A stretch of DNA of 64,000 nucleotides from Streptomyces luomodiensis (GCF_031679605.1 NZ_CP117522.1:9238001-9302000), one strand, 5' to 3'; positions 1-9,223 are shown, numbered from the stretch's first letter. Made by a program: numbers and translations. Notes: generated by a model from the letters alone, not told the origin.

Positions 1-3000
1 GGCCCTGTCCGGTGTCCCGCAGTACCCCGAACGCGGTGGCCGACCGCTCCGAGGGGTCGATACCGTACGGCGCCGGTCCCCGGTCGGGCAGGTTCCAGAC
101 CCGGACGGACTCGCCCCCGGCCGCGTACAGCCAGGCCGGCCCGCCGGGCACAGCCCGCACAGCCACCTGCTGCGCGGTCGCGGCCGTGGTGAACGGCCAG
201 GTCTCGGGCGCTTCCCGCCAGTTGCCCCAGTCCTGTCCGCGGCATTCCCAGACCCGTACGCACTGGGTACCGGAAGCGAACAGCCGGACCGTGCCCGCCC
301 CCGTGGCGTGCAGGTCCACGGCACCCACCAGCACATCGTCCTGACCGCCCAGATCGAGTACGGCCGTGGGCCGGACGAGGGGCGGGCCCTCCAGCCGTGG
401 CGGCAGATGCCAGAGGGACGTCGTCCGGCGCACCACGGTGGCGACCAACCAGCCGTCGCGGACCCGGGTGGCGGCGAGCGCGGTGAACTCGTCGTCGCTG
501 TCGCCTCTGTCGTCGCGGAGGCGCAACCGCGCGGCGCGCGGACCCGGCAGCCGGCCGGCGGGGCCGTGCAGGGTCGCCAGCACCTCACGGCCCCGGGCCC
601 GGCAGAGCAGGTGCCCGTCGGAGTCGGAACCAGAGGCCATACGCAGGAGCGGTCGCCCGCCCTCGGTTCCGTGGCCGCGAACGTCCGGGGCATCGCGAAC
701 GTCCGGGGCATCGCGAACGTCCGGGGCATCCGGCGCGGCCTCGTCAGCGGCGGGAGGATCCCACAGCCGTACCTGAATCCCGTCGGCGACCAGCAGCCGC
801 CCGCTGCCCGCGGGGTCGAATGCCAGCGAAGGCTGCTGTTCGTCCCCGGGCAGCGGGGTGTGCTCGGTACCGGACAGGCTCCACAGGCGGACGTCGCGTC
901 CTTCCCGCACCCCGGCCAGCACGCCGTGCGGACTGTGTCCCAAAGCCACGGCGCGCTGCCCGCTGGTGGGCGCGCTCAGCACCGGCCCGACGTCGTCCTT
1001 CTGGGCCGGGTCCAGGAAGTCCGGCAGCTGCCAGACGCGCAGCGCGCCGCCGCCCGCGGCGGCGATCCAGCCTCCCGTGCCGTCGGTGGAGGCCATCGCC
1101 GCCACCGCGCGGGCCGGGCGGCCGTCCCGACGCGCGCCCAGCTGGAGGACGCCGCTGCCGGGCCGGGAGGCGCGGGCCGTGACGTCCCACAGCGTCACGC
1201 CATCGGGGTCGCCGAGCACGGCGAGGACCTCGTGGTCCACCGTCAGCAGGACCGCGTCGTACACGTTTCCGGGTAGCCGGACGTGCCGGATGGTCTCGTG
1301 GTCCGGAGGCACGTCGGCCGGCCAGCGCCACAGCCACAGCCCGTCGCCGTCCACCGCGGCCACGTAGACCGTGGCTCCGCACCGTACGGCGCACACCGCC
1401 TCCGGTGCCCCGCCCCAGTAGAACCGTTCCGTGGGCCAGCGCGCACTGCCCTGCCACACATGGACGGCGTGTCCGTCATGCGCGGCGATCACCTTCCCGG
1501 CCACTGTTCCGGGAGGGGCACCGGGAATCGCTCCGCCCGGTGCCACCGCCAGTCCGCGCAGCGGTCCGGGCGCCACCCGGCCGGCCGGGCGGGGGAGGGC
1601 CCGGCCCCGGTACTCCCGGCCGTCCGCTCCCCAGGACCGGATCTCCCCGACCCCCGCCGCGTGCACCAGCCCGTCCGAGGAATCCTCCCAGGCCACGGCG
1701 AAGGCACCGCCCTCCGGGGCAGGCCAACCGCGCCCGAGCGGCAGGGGGCGCGCGCTCGTCCACAGGTCCTGCCAGAACAGCTCGGGTGGATGCGTCAGGG
1801 CCGGCAGCAGCTCCTGCGCCGCGGTGACCAGCGCGGTGGCGCGCAGCATCGCCCACCGCGCGAGGGGATCGGGGCGTGCGCGAAAGTGTCCGGCCACCCG
1901 CAGATAGAGCACCGACCGGGTGGTCACGTCGAGTTGTGAGGCGACCAGTGGCTCGAGGACGTCGGGGTCGGCGTAGACGACGAAGGCGTCGTCCTCGACC
2001 AGATCGGCGAGGCTGTCATCGCCGGCCAGCGCGGCATGAGTGGCCAGGTGGGTCAGCACATAGGGGTCCGCCCCGGCCCAGCCCGTGTCCGGCGCCGGGC
2101 GCAGCGCCCGGCACACCGCGCGGTGCAGGCGCCGGGGATCGGCGTCCCGCCCGACCAGCTGTCCGCCGAAGCTGGGGTGCGCCAGCCGGTAGACGTCCCG
2201 GCCGGCCTCCCGGCCACGGACCACCGGTGCGCCCCGGGCGGCATCCAGCACATGCTTCAGGTCCCGCTCGGTGTACTCCCGCCGGGAGGAGAGCCGTACC
2301 GCGTTGGCGATGGCGAGCCAGACGCCGGGCTGGGGCAGGCCGTGTCCCTCCGCCAGCGCGAGCGGGCGCAGCACATCGCGGATGCGGTCGGGATCCTCCG
2401 GGTCCAGCAGCTCCAGCTCCTCGGCGAACAGCCGCCCCAGACCCATCGTGCCGACCTCCCGGTCGGCGTCGAGTTCCCCAGGACCGTCCGGCAGGCCGCC
2501 GCGGCGGGCCACCCGGCGCGCCCACAGCGTGGCCACCAGGAAGATGCCGTTGCTCTCTCGGGCGATGTGCCGGGCCACGGCGGCCAGCCGCCGTCCGCCG
2601 TCCACCGTCCGTTCTCCGAAGCCCGCCCGTCGGAGCAGCTGCTCGACATGGCCGGCGATATCGCTCTCGGTCTCCGGTAACTCGTCCAGTACCACCGTGT
2701 GGGTGCTGTCCAGTGCGTCGCGCAGGGATTCGGCAGGTGGGCCGCCCGGCAGGTGGCGGCGCGCGTCGGCCCTGGTACCGACCACCACCTTGACCGCGGG
2801 GTCGACCGCCAGCCGGTTCAGCAGTTGGCGGGCGATGTCCAGGGGATGGCCGGCGGCGGCCTCGTCCAGGCCGTCGAAGAGCAGCGTCAGGCTGCCCTTG
2901 CGTTTCGCCACCTTGACGACTGCTTCCACGGAGGCGGCCGGTGATACGGAACCGAGGGGGCCGGGCAGCGCCAGACCGAGCGGTAGCAGTCGGTGGCACA

Positions 3001-4225
3001 GCTCCTGGCAGACCGCCGCGAGCGTCTTGCCGCGACAGTGGATCGCGGCATGGATGGAGTTGAGTCCGGGCTGGCTGCCCGGCCGCCGGTCGGCAGGCAG
3101 CGACGCGACGAACCCCGGGGTGGTCAGATGGGCCAGATAGGTCAGCAGCGCCGACTTGCCCGCTCCCCATGCGCCGGTCACGGTCAACAGGCCCGAGCTG
3201 CGGGTGCCCAGCCAGGTGACCACGGTGTCCAGGACGGTCTCGCGCGGGGCGAAGTCGCGTAGCTCCCAGTCGGCGGCCTCGCCCGCGAACACCGGCAGGG
3301 TCTCGTCCCGCAGCTCTTCGCCGATCCAGGTCTCGTCGTCCGGTGGACGGGAGGCCGGTTTGGCGGTCTCCGACCGGTAGGGATTGTGGAAGAAGTTGAG
3401 CCGCAGCGGCCGCAGCTCCCTGGCCAGCGGCTCCTGGCTGGCGTCCCACCGCGCACGGTCGTCCACCGCGCGCATCAAGGGCCCGAAGAAGAGATACGGC
3501 GTCTCCCGGTCGAAGAGCCGGTGGCCGTACAGCTCCAGGCCCGCCTCGTCGAAGAGGGCGGTCAGTTCGGTGACCCACCGCCCTTCGGCGGCCCGCTGAT
3601 CCTCCGAGGCGGTGGCCACGACGGCGAAACCGCCGGCCCCACCGCGCTTGCGGAGCAACGCGTCCAACTCGTTGACCGTCTGGGCCAGAGCCGCGCCGGC
3701 GAAGCAGGCGTCCAGGATCAACAGGATGTCCGCCGGGTCGTCGGCGAGCCAGGAGATCAGCTCGGCGGCGGTGACGGCGGTACGGGGATCGAACGTCCCG
3801 CCGTCCGGATAACTGTCCTGGCACGCCAGGTGATAGCGGTCGTCGTCGGCCTTCTCACCGTGACCGGTCCAGTAGAGGATCTTGCGGGTGGCGGGGTGGG
3901 CGCGCAGCCGGCGCACGGTGGCCTCGATCTCGGCCCGCGTGGTGCCGGCCGCCGGGCCGCCCGGCTCGCCCGCGGCGACGCCACCGCCGGTGTTGCGCAA
4001 CGGGGGTGCGGTGAAGCCGAGCCGGGCTGCCACGTCAAGGAAGGAGCCGGCGGTCACCCGCAGTTGGTGCCGGTCTTGACGCCCCTGGCCGCCGCCCGCG
4101 TAACGGTCCACCACTACGGCGGCGACCACGCCTTCCGACTCCACACCCACCCCCGGCGCCCGGACCGTCTCCATGGCGGCAAACACCACTATGTACGAAA
4201 TAGGTCGAGAACCATAGTTACCCAT
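1..4225 (-). CDS. Caspase-like protease / STAND ATPase / WD40 repeat protein (partial, runs off left edge)
   Basis: One frame is open from an ATG at 4225 to the window edge, so at least 1,408 residues are encoded and the C-terminus is missing. The N-terminal ~200 residues form a caspase-like peptidase with the dyad visible: His122 in YWTGHGE and Cys174 in LILDACFAG. A P-loop NTPase follows, with Walker A GAWGAGKS (Lys357) and Walker B LLFDGLDEA near 448-456, typical of STAND/NACHT switches. From about residue 790 the chain is a WD40-type propeller (recurrent VRLW, LWRW, VRVW). In this architecture the propeller senses a trigger, the NTPase oligomerises and the protease executes; that role is inferred from family. 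ATG 4225 (MGNYGSRPIS) is used; a later in-frame ATG at 4174 is possible. It diverges from the Nudix-like gene with only 92 bp between. Confidence 0.88.
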   Translation of the reverse strand, partial: MGNYGSRPISYIVVFAAMETVRAPGVGVESEGVVAAVVVDRYAGGGQGRQDRHQLRVTAGSFLDVAARLGFTAPPLRNTGGGVAAGEPGGPAAGTTRAEIEATVRRLRAHPATRKILYWTGHGEKADDDRYHLACQDSYPDGGTFDPRTAVTAAELISWLADDPADILLILDACFAGAALAQTVNELDALLRKRGGAGGFAVVATASEDQRAAEGRWVTELTALFDEAGLELYGHRLFDRETPYLFFGPLMRAVDDRARWDASQEPLARELRPLRLNFFHNPYRSETAKPASRPPDDETWIGEELRDETLPVFAGEAADWELRDFAPRETVLDTVVTWLGTRSSGLLTVTGAWGAGKSALLTYLAHLTTPGFVASLPADRRPGSQPGLNSIHAAIHCRGKTLAAVCQELCHRLLPLGLALPGPLGSVSPAASVEAVVKVAKRKGSLTLLFDGLDEAAAGHPLDIARQLLNRLAVDPAVKVVVGTRADARRHLPGGPPAESLRDALDSTHTVVLDELPETESDIAGHVEQLLRRAGFGERTVDGGRRLAAVARHIARESNGIFLVATLWARRVARRGGLPDGPGELDADREVGTMGLGRLFAEELELLDPEDPDRIRDVLRPLALAEGHGLPQPGVWLAIANAVRLSSRREYTERDLKHVLDAARGAPVVRGREAGRDVYRLAHPSFGGQLVGRDADPRRLHRAVCRALRPAPDTGWAGADPYVLTHLATHAALAGDDSLADLVEDDAFVVYADPDVLEPLVASQLDVTTRSVLYLRVAGHFRARPDPLARWAMLRATALVTAAQELLPALTHPPELFWQDLWTSARPLPLGRGWPAPEGGAFAVAWEDSSDGLVHAAGVGEIRSWGADGREYRGRALPRPAGRVAPGPLRGLAVAPGGAIPGAPPGTVAGKVIAAHDGHAVHVWQGSARWPTERFYWGGAPEAVCAVRCGATVYVAAVDGDGLWLWRWPADVPPDHETIRHVRLPGNVYDAVLLTVDHEVLAVLGDPDGVTLWDVTARASRPGSGVLQLGARRDGRPARAVAAMASTDGTGGWIAAAGGGALRVWQLPDFLDPAQKDDVGPVLSAPTSGQRAVALGHSPHGVLAGVREGRDVRLWSLSGTEHTPLPGDEQQPSLAFDPAGSGRLLVADGIQVRLWDPPAADEAAPDAPDVRDAPDVRDAPDVRGHGTEGGRPLLRMASGSDSDGHLLCRARGREVLATLHGPAGRLPGPRAARLRLRDDRGDSDDEFTALAATRVRDGWLVATVVRRTTSLWHLPPRLEGPPLVRPTAVLDLGGQDDVLVGAVDLHATGAGTVRLFASGTQCVRVWECRGQDWGNWREAPETWPFTTAATAQQVAVRAVPGGPAWLYAAGGESVRVWNLPDRGPAPYGIDPSERSATAFGVLRDTGQG
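677..730. repeat. Three tandem copies of an 18-bp unit inside the WD40 gene
   Basis: The unit GCGAACGTCCGGGGCATC occurs three times head to tail. On the minus strand it encodes repeated DAPDVR in the linker between two propeller blades. The unit is a multiple of three, so copy-number change keeps the frame. It is probably a slippage-prone linker rather than a functional site. Confidence 0.95.
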
Positions 4226-4317
4226 CCGGCCGCGGATGGGGGAGTATTCGGGAGGAACGAGCGTGACGCGAGGCTCGCCCCGGCGGCAGGACCGGCAGGG
4301 CGGACGAAGGAGAGCGG

Positions 4318-5337
4318 ATGGCGCAGCGGGACAAGTTCGTCGTGGGATCCCGGACCACCGACTGCCACGTCTTCGAGGGAGACGGCACCCGGGCCATCCT
4401 CGAGGAGAACGTGCACATCCTGTACGAGCGCGGACGCCGACGGGTCAAGCTGCCCGCGGTCGTGCAACGCTGGCGGGACGAGACCGCGGAGCGGGAAGCC
4501 CGCAAGGAAGCGGCAGGGCTGCCCCACCGCTGGAACAATCCCCGCTTCGCGGTGGAGAGCGTGGAGATCGCACGTACGCACGAGCGTGAGGAACCCGTCG
4601 TCCGGATGCAGCTGTGCGATGCCGACTACTTCGACTTCCTCGCCACGTCGCACAACCTCGACCGGCCACTTCGGGAAGGCTCGGCCGAGACACTGCGCAC
4701 CCAGTATCTGGAGAACACCGATCCGGTGACCGTGGAACCGTTCCTGTCCTGCAGTTTCGGGGTGAACATCGCCGTGGAGACGGAGCCGGACCGGAAGATG
4801 GTCTTCTCCCGCCGGAGCGCGCAGGTCTCCGGCCGGTATACCGATCACTGGAACTCCTCCGCGAACGAAGGGCTCGCCAGCATCCATGACGTGCCCGAGG
4901 ACGGCTCCCGCATCAGCCTGCACGCGGTGGCGCGCCGGGCGCTGCGCGAGGAGTTGGCGATCCAGGCGGACGACGCGGTGGAGCTGGAGTTGCTGGCCTT
5001 CGCCCTGGACCTGAGCAACCACCAGTGGGCGGCGTTCTTCCGGGCGGTGTTGAAGGATCTCACCGCGGACGACCTGCTGGCCCGGCGCGCCCGCGGGGTG
5101 GAGGACAAGTGGGAGCACGCGGGCCACGAGTTCGTGTCCGCCGACCCGGACAGCGTGCTGGACTTCATCCTCAGCAGGCCGGAGGAGGAGTGGACACCGT
5201 GTGCGCCGGCGCTCTTCTATCTGGCGCTGGTCCGTGGCGCCGTCATCGCCCGAGGCGGGAATCCTTCCGGCCGGCTGGACGTCGAGGCGGCCGAGCGGCG
5301 CGCCCTCGCCCGCCTCGCCACCGCACCAGGACGCTGA
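4318..5337 (+). CDS. Nudix-like hydrolase domain protein
   Basis: 339 residues. A strong ribosome site GAAGGAGAG lies 6 nt before ATG 4318. The middle of the protein (about 175-205) has NEGL followed by RRALREELAI, which resembles the C-terminal half of the Nudix box (REUxEEL). The match is incomplete (RA in place of RE and no final Gly), so catalysis is uncertain. The N-terminal ~150 residues are charged and match nothing I recognise. It is transcribed divergently from the caspase-STAND gene and converges on the SLATT gene. Nudix and SLATT proteins near STAND effectors suggest a nucleotide-signal or nucleotide-clearing part of a defence locus; this is inference. It could be an unrelated small-molecule hydrolase. 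Confidence 0.5.
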   Translation: MAQRDKFVVGSRTTDCHVFEGDGTRAILEENVHILYERGRRRVKLPAVVQRWRDETAEREARKEAAGLPHRWNNPRFAVESVEIARTHEREEPVVRMQLCDADYFDFLATSHNLDRPLREGSAETLRTQYLENTDPVTVEPFLSCSFGVNIAVETEPDRKMVFSRRSAQVSGRYTDHWNSSANEGLASIHDVPEDGSRISLHAVARRALREELAIQADDAVELELLAFALDLSNHQWAAFFRAVLKDLTADDLLARRARGVEDKWEHAGHEFVSADPDSVLDFILSRPEEEWTPCAPALFYLALVRGAVIARGGNPSGRLDVEAAERRALARLATAPGR

Positions 5338-5416
5338 TCCGCGCGGGCCGCCCCGGTGACGCCCGAACGGTCGTCTCCCGCAGCCGTGCTGCCATCTGTG
5401 AGATCCGTCAGATCCG

Positions 5417-5851
5417 TCAGAAGATGTTCTTCTCCCGGTGCTGACGGCGCAGCGCCGTGAACTCCTCACGGACTTCCTCGGCGGTCAGGCCATGCTTGCT
5501 CCGGACCATCAGATCGGCCAATGTGTCCCGGGATTCCATGAAGCCCTGCCACTTCTGCTGGGGTTTGAGCCAGGTGTCGAGCGCGGTGAGCACGGCCACG
5601 GCCAGGGCCAACGCCGGCACCCACGCGACCAGGAAGCTCCCTTTGCCGTCACTGAGATTCTGGTCGGCTGCCACGACGGCGCTGGCGACGATGAGCAGAA
5701 TGCGCGACAGGTAGTAGGTCACCCCGTAGTTGACCGTGGCCACCCGCCACCGCCGCATCTCCCGATGTATTTCGGCGGACAGCTCCTCCTGTAGCCCGTC
5801 CGCCCCGGTCTCCGGCCCACCCCCGCCGCCCCCGGCCGTCTGTGCGCTCAC
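5417..5851 (-). CDS. SLATT/DUF4231-type two-TM membrane protein
   Basis: 144 residues from GTG 5851, with GGGGGAGA upstream. After a Gly-rich lead comes an amphipathic helix (EIHREMRRWRVATVNY), two hydrophobic segments (about 43-65 and 73-95) and a C-terminal helical part with KPQQKW and RDTLADLMV. This is the layout of the SLATT family, two-TM proteins predicted to form pores as effectors in nucleotide-activated immunity. It converges on the Nudix-like gene with 79 bp between them. The link to the caspase-STAND gene is by neighbourhood only. Confidence 0.72.
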   Translation of the reverse strand: MSAQTAGGGGGGPETGADGLQEELSAEIHREMRRWRVATVNYGVTYYLSRILLIVASAVVAADQNLSDGKGSFLVAWVPALALAVAVLTALDTWLKPQQKWQGFMESRDTLADLMVRSKHGLTAEEVREEFTALRRQHREKNIF

Positions 5852-5995
5852 CTGTCTCCCCCATTCCGCCCATGGACATCGCGCGGCACACGCAGTCGCT
5901 GTCTTCGACTGCCCTCTACCCCTGGCCTATCCGGCGTACGCCCACAGATGAGGGCACATCGGCAGCCTCATGCCCGATCCACAGCGCGTGCGGCC

Positions 5996-6593
5996 ATGGC
6001 GATGCTACTGCTGCCCTTCGGCGACACCCTGGTGGACCGGATGATCGAATTTGCGGACCTGCCCTGGAGCCTGCGGGCCTTCGAGGACGCGTTCGCGCGC
6101 ACCGGCTGGTGTGACGGCGAAGCCCCCGGACCCCGCCGTGGCCTGCGATCACCCGACCGCCGCACGGGGGTGCTTCATAGAGCACCCCTTCGCGTATGTC
6201 ACCGATCCGGTGGACCGGGAGGAGTGGGACAACGGGTTCGGCACCTTCCACACTCGGCCCGATGTGGGCCCCGAAGCCGCGGCCGAGGACTTCGCGGCCC
6301 AGTACCGTCGGGTGTCCGGGATGCTCCGCACCCGGCTCGGCGCCCCGCTGCCCGAGGGCGCGTACCAGTCCCTGGGGACAGGTTCCAGGTGTGGGAGCGG
6401 GGCGACTCCTGGGTGGTGCTGCTCGTCGCCGAGGACCACATCACGTACGGCGCGTACGACCGGGCGGGCAGGCATCCCGGTCGGCCGGACCATCGTCGAC
6501 ACGCTCGCCCAGTTCCGGGCCGGCGCCCGCTCCCTGGCCCATCCGGAGTACCTCGTGCCCGCTCTCAGCGGCACCGGTATCGCCGACGGCTGA
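5996..6593 (+). pseudogene. Frame-broken gene of unknown family
   Basis: A single coherent protein appears only if the reading frame is switched three times. It starts MAMLLLPFGDTLVDRM at ATG 5996, moves to another frame near 6120-6160 (CFIEHPFAYVTDPVDREEW), back near 6380 (RFQVWERGDSWVVLLVAED), and again near 6470 (IPVGRTIVDTLAQFRAG) before stopping at 6593. Each piece has normal coding composition. I read this as a decayed gene of about 195 codons, though clustered base-calling errors could give the same picture. I do not recognise the family. Confidence 0.6.
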
Positions 6594-6693
6594 CCGGCCC
6601 ACGCCGCCGTACCGGCGTGGCCGGAGGAAGAAAAACGGCCAACTTCCAGGCCCCGCGTTCCGGGTGTTGTCGGCCTCACGGCCCGCTCCTAGA

Positions 6694-6709
6694 GTGGGAG
6701 CGCTCCCAC
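6694..6709. promoter_or_regulatory. CebR-type LacI-family operator (perfect palindrome)
   Basis: GTGGGAGCGCTCCCAC is a perfect 16-bp palindrome 161 bp upstream of the CE15 start. Its 14-bp core TGGGAGCGCTCCCA equals the CebR box, the cello-oligosaccharide-responsive operator known in Streptomyces. No lacI-family gene is in the window, so the regulator would act in trans. Confidence 0.85.
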
Positions 6710-6870
6710 GGCGTATGACGGGCCGCGATCGAGGTCTGGGGGCGGCTTCGAGGCATCGTGTGTCCGCGCACGTCCCACCATCTGGCGTGCACCGGCGTGT
6801 CCCTGACTCCAGGCCGTCCGGCCGGGGCCATCGCCCGCCGGGACCGCGCGCCTTCCCATGGAGGTCCTCC

Positions 6871-8136
6871 ATGCGCATTCATCGACATCGGCCCCGGGCA
6901 TGGGCAGTCGCGGTCTTCCTGGCCGTCGCGAGCCTGACAGCCACCGCCCTCGACACACCGGCAGGCGTCGCCGACGGCCTCAGGGCCGACGCGTACGTGC
7001 GGCCCGGTGTCGAGGACGACGGTGCCGACTGCGCGGTGCCCGACCCGGGCGCCGTGACCGCCAACTCCAAGCTTCCCGATCCCTTCACCAGGCTGGACGG
7101 TACGCGCATCTCCGCCACGTCCGACTGGCGGTGCCGACGGGCTGAGATCAAGAAACTGGGGGAGAGGTTCGTCTACGGCGAGAAGCACGGAAAGCCCGCC
7201 GGTGTCACGGGTACGGTCTCCCGCACCGGCATCACCGTGAACGTGACCGACCAGGGCAGAAGCTCCAGCTTCTCGGCGAAGGTCGAGCTGCCCAGTGGCT
7301 CCGGACCTTTCCCGGCCGTCGTCGTCCTGGGCGGCTTCGGGGCGGACACCGCCACCATCAAAGCCTCCGGTGTCGCCGTCATCACCTACGACCCCCTCGC
7401 CGTCGGCCGAGAGGGCACGCCACGGAACAACAAGCAAGGGGCCTTCTACAGCCTCTACGGCTCATCGAGCAGTACCGGGCTGCTCATGGCCTGGGCCTGG
7501 GGCGCGAGCCGGATCATCGACGTCGTCGAGCAGTCGGGCGGTGGCATTCTCCGGGCGGACGCGATCGGCGTCACGGGATGCTCACGGTACGGAAAGGGCG
7601 CCTTCGCGGCCGGCGCGTTCGATCAGCGCATCGCCCTGACCATGCCGATCGAGTCGGGCACCGCTGGTGTTCCCCTCTACCGCGGGGTTCCGGGAGAGGG
7701 CGGGGCACAGCCGCTGAGCAGCGCCTACTCCGAACAGCCGTGGTTCGGCGACGCGTTCGGCTCGTTCACCGGCAACCCGGCCAACCTGCCGGTGGACACC
7801 CACGAGATCGTGGCCATGGTCGCACCGCGGGGACTGTTCATCATGGAGAACCCCCACATCGACTGGCTGGGCGCCAGGTCCGGAAGCGTGGCGGCCCTGG
7901 GTGGCGCGGAGGTCTACAAGGCGCTCGGCGCGGAGCACAACATCACCTACTGGTCCGACATCCAGGACGGCACCCACTGCGCCGTCCGGTCCGAATGGAA
8001 GACCCCCTTGCAGCAGAACCTCAAGAAGTTCCTGCTGAAGACGGGCAACGACCCCGGCGTGTTCAGGATCTCGGGCAAGAAGGCCGGCGACTTGTCCGCA
8101 TGGCGGGACTGGCAGACCCCGGTCCTCACCGGCTGA
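6871..8136 (+). CDS. Secreted glucuronoyl esterase, CE15 family
   Basis: 421 residues from ATG 6871; GAGGT sits 8-12 nt upstream. Residues 1-27 are a Sec signal peptide (arginines, then AWAVAVFLAVASLTATA). The nucleophile Ser238 lies in GCSRYGKGA, the CE15 signature, and His369 in DGTHCAV fits the catalytic base. The family cleaves the ester between lignin alcohols and 4-O-methyl-glucuronic acid of xylan outside the cell. The CebR-type box upstream suggests induction with the cellulose/xylan regulon. Earlier in-frame codons exist upstream, but they would put the signal peptide inside the protein. Confidence 0.9.
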   Translation: MRIHRHRPRAWAVAVFLAVASLTATALDTPAGVADGLRADAYVRPGVEDDGADCAVPDPGAVTANSKLPDPFTRLDGTRISATSDWRCRRAEIKKLGERFVYGEKHGKPAGVTGTVSRTGITVNVTDQGRSSSFSAKVELPSGSGPFPAVVVLGGFGADTATIKASGVAVITYDPLAVGREGTPRNNKQGAFYSLYGSSSSTGLLMAWAWGASRIIDVVEQSGGGILRADAIGVTGCSRYGKGAFAAGAFDQRIALTMPIESGTAGVPLYRGVPGEGGAQPLSSAYSEQPWFGDAFGSFTGNPANLPVDTHEIVAMVAPRGLFIMENPHIDWLGARSGSVAALGGAEVYKALGAEHNITYWSDIQDGTHCAVRSEWKTPLQQNLKKFLLKTGNDPGVFRISGKKAGDLSAWRDWQTPVLTG

Positions 8137-8145
8137 CCCTGACCG

Positions 8146-8547
8146 GTGCCCTGCGCAGCCCCGACGACCGGGACCGGCGACCGGGACCGGCTGGTCGTCG
8201 ACAACCCCGCGTACGTGCCCGCCGAGTACCGGGCCGTCGCCCTCGCCGGGGTCGCCCAGCTGCGGGTCTGCCAGGCCCACGCCGGCGCCGACTGGGTGTA
8301 CCTGAGCCCGCCGGCCCTGCTCGAACCCGGTGCCCGCACCGGCCGCTACCGGCGCGGCACGAACACCCTGCTCACCGCCGCCGACGGCCGGTCGTGGATC
8401 AGCGCCGAGGACCTGGCCGTCGCCGTGGTCGACGAGCTCGAGACGCCCGGACCCGAGCGCCACATCACGGTCGTCCACCAGGACGCGCCCCCGTCGGTCG
8501 GCCGTGCACCGGAGCTTCGTGCCCGGAATGGGGAGGACGGCCGGTAG
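8146..8547 (+). pseudogene. C-terminal remnant of an NAD(P)-binding oxidoreductase
   Basis: About 130 codons match only the second half of small NAD(P)-binding epimerase/YwnB-like proteins (DWVYLSP, GRYRRGTNTLL, ISAEDLAVAVVDELE). The Rossmann half with its GxxGxxG motif is absent, and the open frame begins just after the esterase stop. I interpret it as a 5'-truncated remnant. No convincing ribosome site precedes it. Confidence 0.65.
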
Positions 8548-8727
8548 CGGCCGGTAGCGGCTGGTGCGGGACCGGGTGCGGTGGCGGCGTCGCCCCTCGG
8601 GCCGCCGCCGGAATCCGGCCGCCGGCCGCTTCTCGCCCCGGCCGGCGCCGCCGACCGCACTGGTGCGTCCTGACGCGCCGGGCGGCCCTTCGGCGCGCTC
8701 GGTCGAGCCGCCCGGTCGGGCACCCGC

Positions 8728-9150
8728 TCAGTCCGCCCGGTCGAGCACCTGCCGCAGGATTTCGGCCAGGCGGTCCAGCTCGTCCGGCTCGCAGCCGGCG
8801 AAGGGGCTCTGGTCGAGCGTCAGCCGTACGACGCGCTCGCGGACGTCCCGGCCCCGCTCGGTCAGCACGGCCACCCGGGCGCGCCGGTCGGCCGGGTCCG
8901 CGCCGCGCTCGACGAGCCCGCGGTCGACCAGCTGGTTGATGACGAAGCTGAGATTGGGCGCATTGCAGAACAGCCGGCCCGCCAGCACCTTCATGGACGG
9001 CGCGGGCTCGTCCGGGTCGATCGCCCACAGGGCCTGCGCCGTCGCGTGCGTGAGCCCCAGCTCCTCGAGTGGCCGGGCGAGGCGGTCGGCGGTGCGCATG
9101 AAGAGCTCGTGGTTGGCGCGCACCACCGATTCCAGCGACTGGTTCGTCAT
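8728..9150 (-). CDS. MarR-family transcriptional regulator
   Basis: 140 residues; winged-helix region about 30-95 with the MarR pattern LTHATAQALWAID, a recognition helix FCNAPNLSFVINQLVDRGLVER and the wing RADPADRRARVAVLTERG. It diverges from the SDR gene at 9290. The 139-bp gap holds two copies of a 15-bp palindrome, which it most likely binds to control itself and the dehydrogenase. The ligand is unknown. Confidence 0.92.
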   Translation of the reverse strand: MTNQSLESVVRANHELFMRTADRLARPLEELGLTHATAQALWAIDPDEPAPSMKVLAGRLFCNAPNLSFVINQLVDRGLVERGADPADRRARVAVLTERGRDVRERVVRLTLDQSPFAGCEPDELDRLAEILRQVLDRAD

Positions 9151-9170
9151 GGTCCGAGGCTAGCAGTGTG

Positions 9171-9223
9171 CTTCGAGCCTCGAAGCTGTTACCGTGCTCC
9201 ATGTACTTCGAGCCTCGAAGTAC
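9171..9223. promoter_or_regulatory. Twin MarR operators in divergent promoter
   Basis: CTTCGAGCCTCGAAG occurs at 9171-9185 and 9206-9220. The second copy extends to a 21-bp perfect palindrome with GTA/TAC flanks (9203-9223). Start-to-start spacing is 35 bp. The position between the marR-type gene and the SDR gene makes them the probable autoregulatory sites. Confidence 0.85.

Noticed and set aside
2016-3824. 602-codon minus-strand frame within the first gene
   Set aside because: It is frame-shifted relative to the caspase-STAND-WD40 frame, which carries all catalytic motifs through the same stretch; the alternative is Arg/Gly-rich noise.
6196-6870. Fusion of the broken gene to the CE15 esterase in one open frame
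   Set aside because: The frame is open by chance; a signal peptide and ribosome site begin at 6871 and the operator lies inside the supposed fusion.
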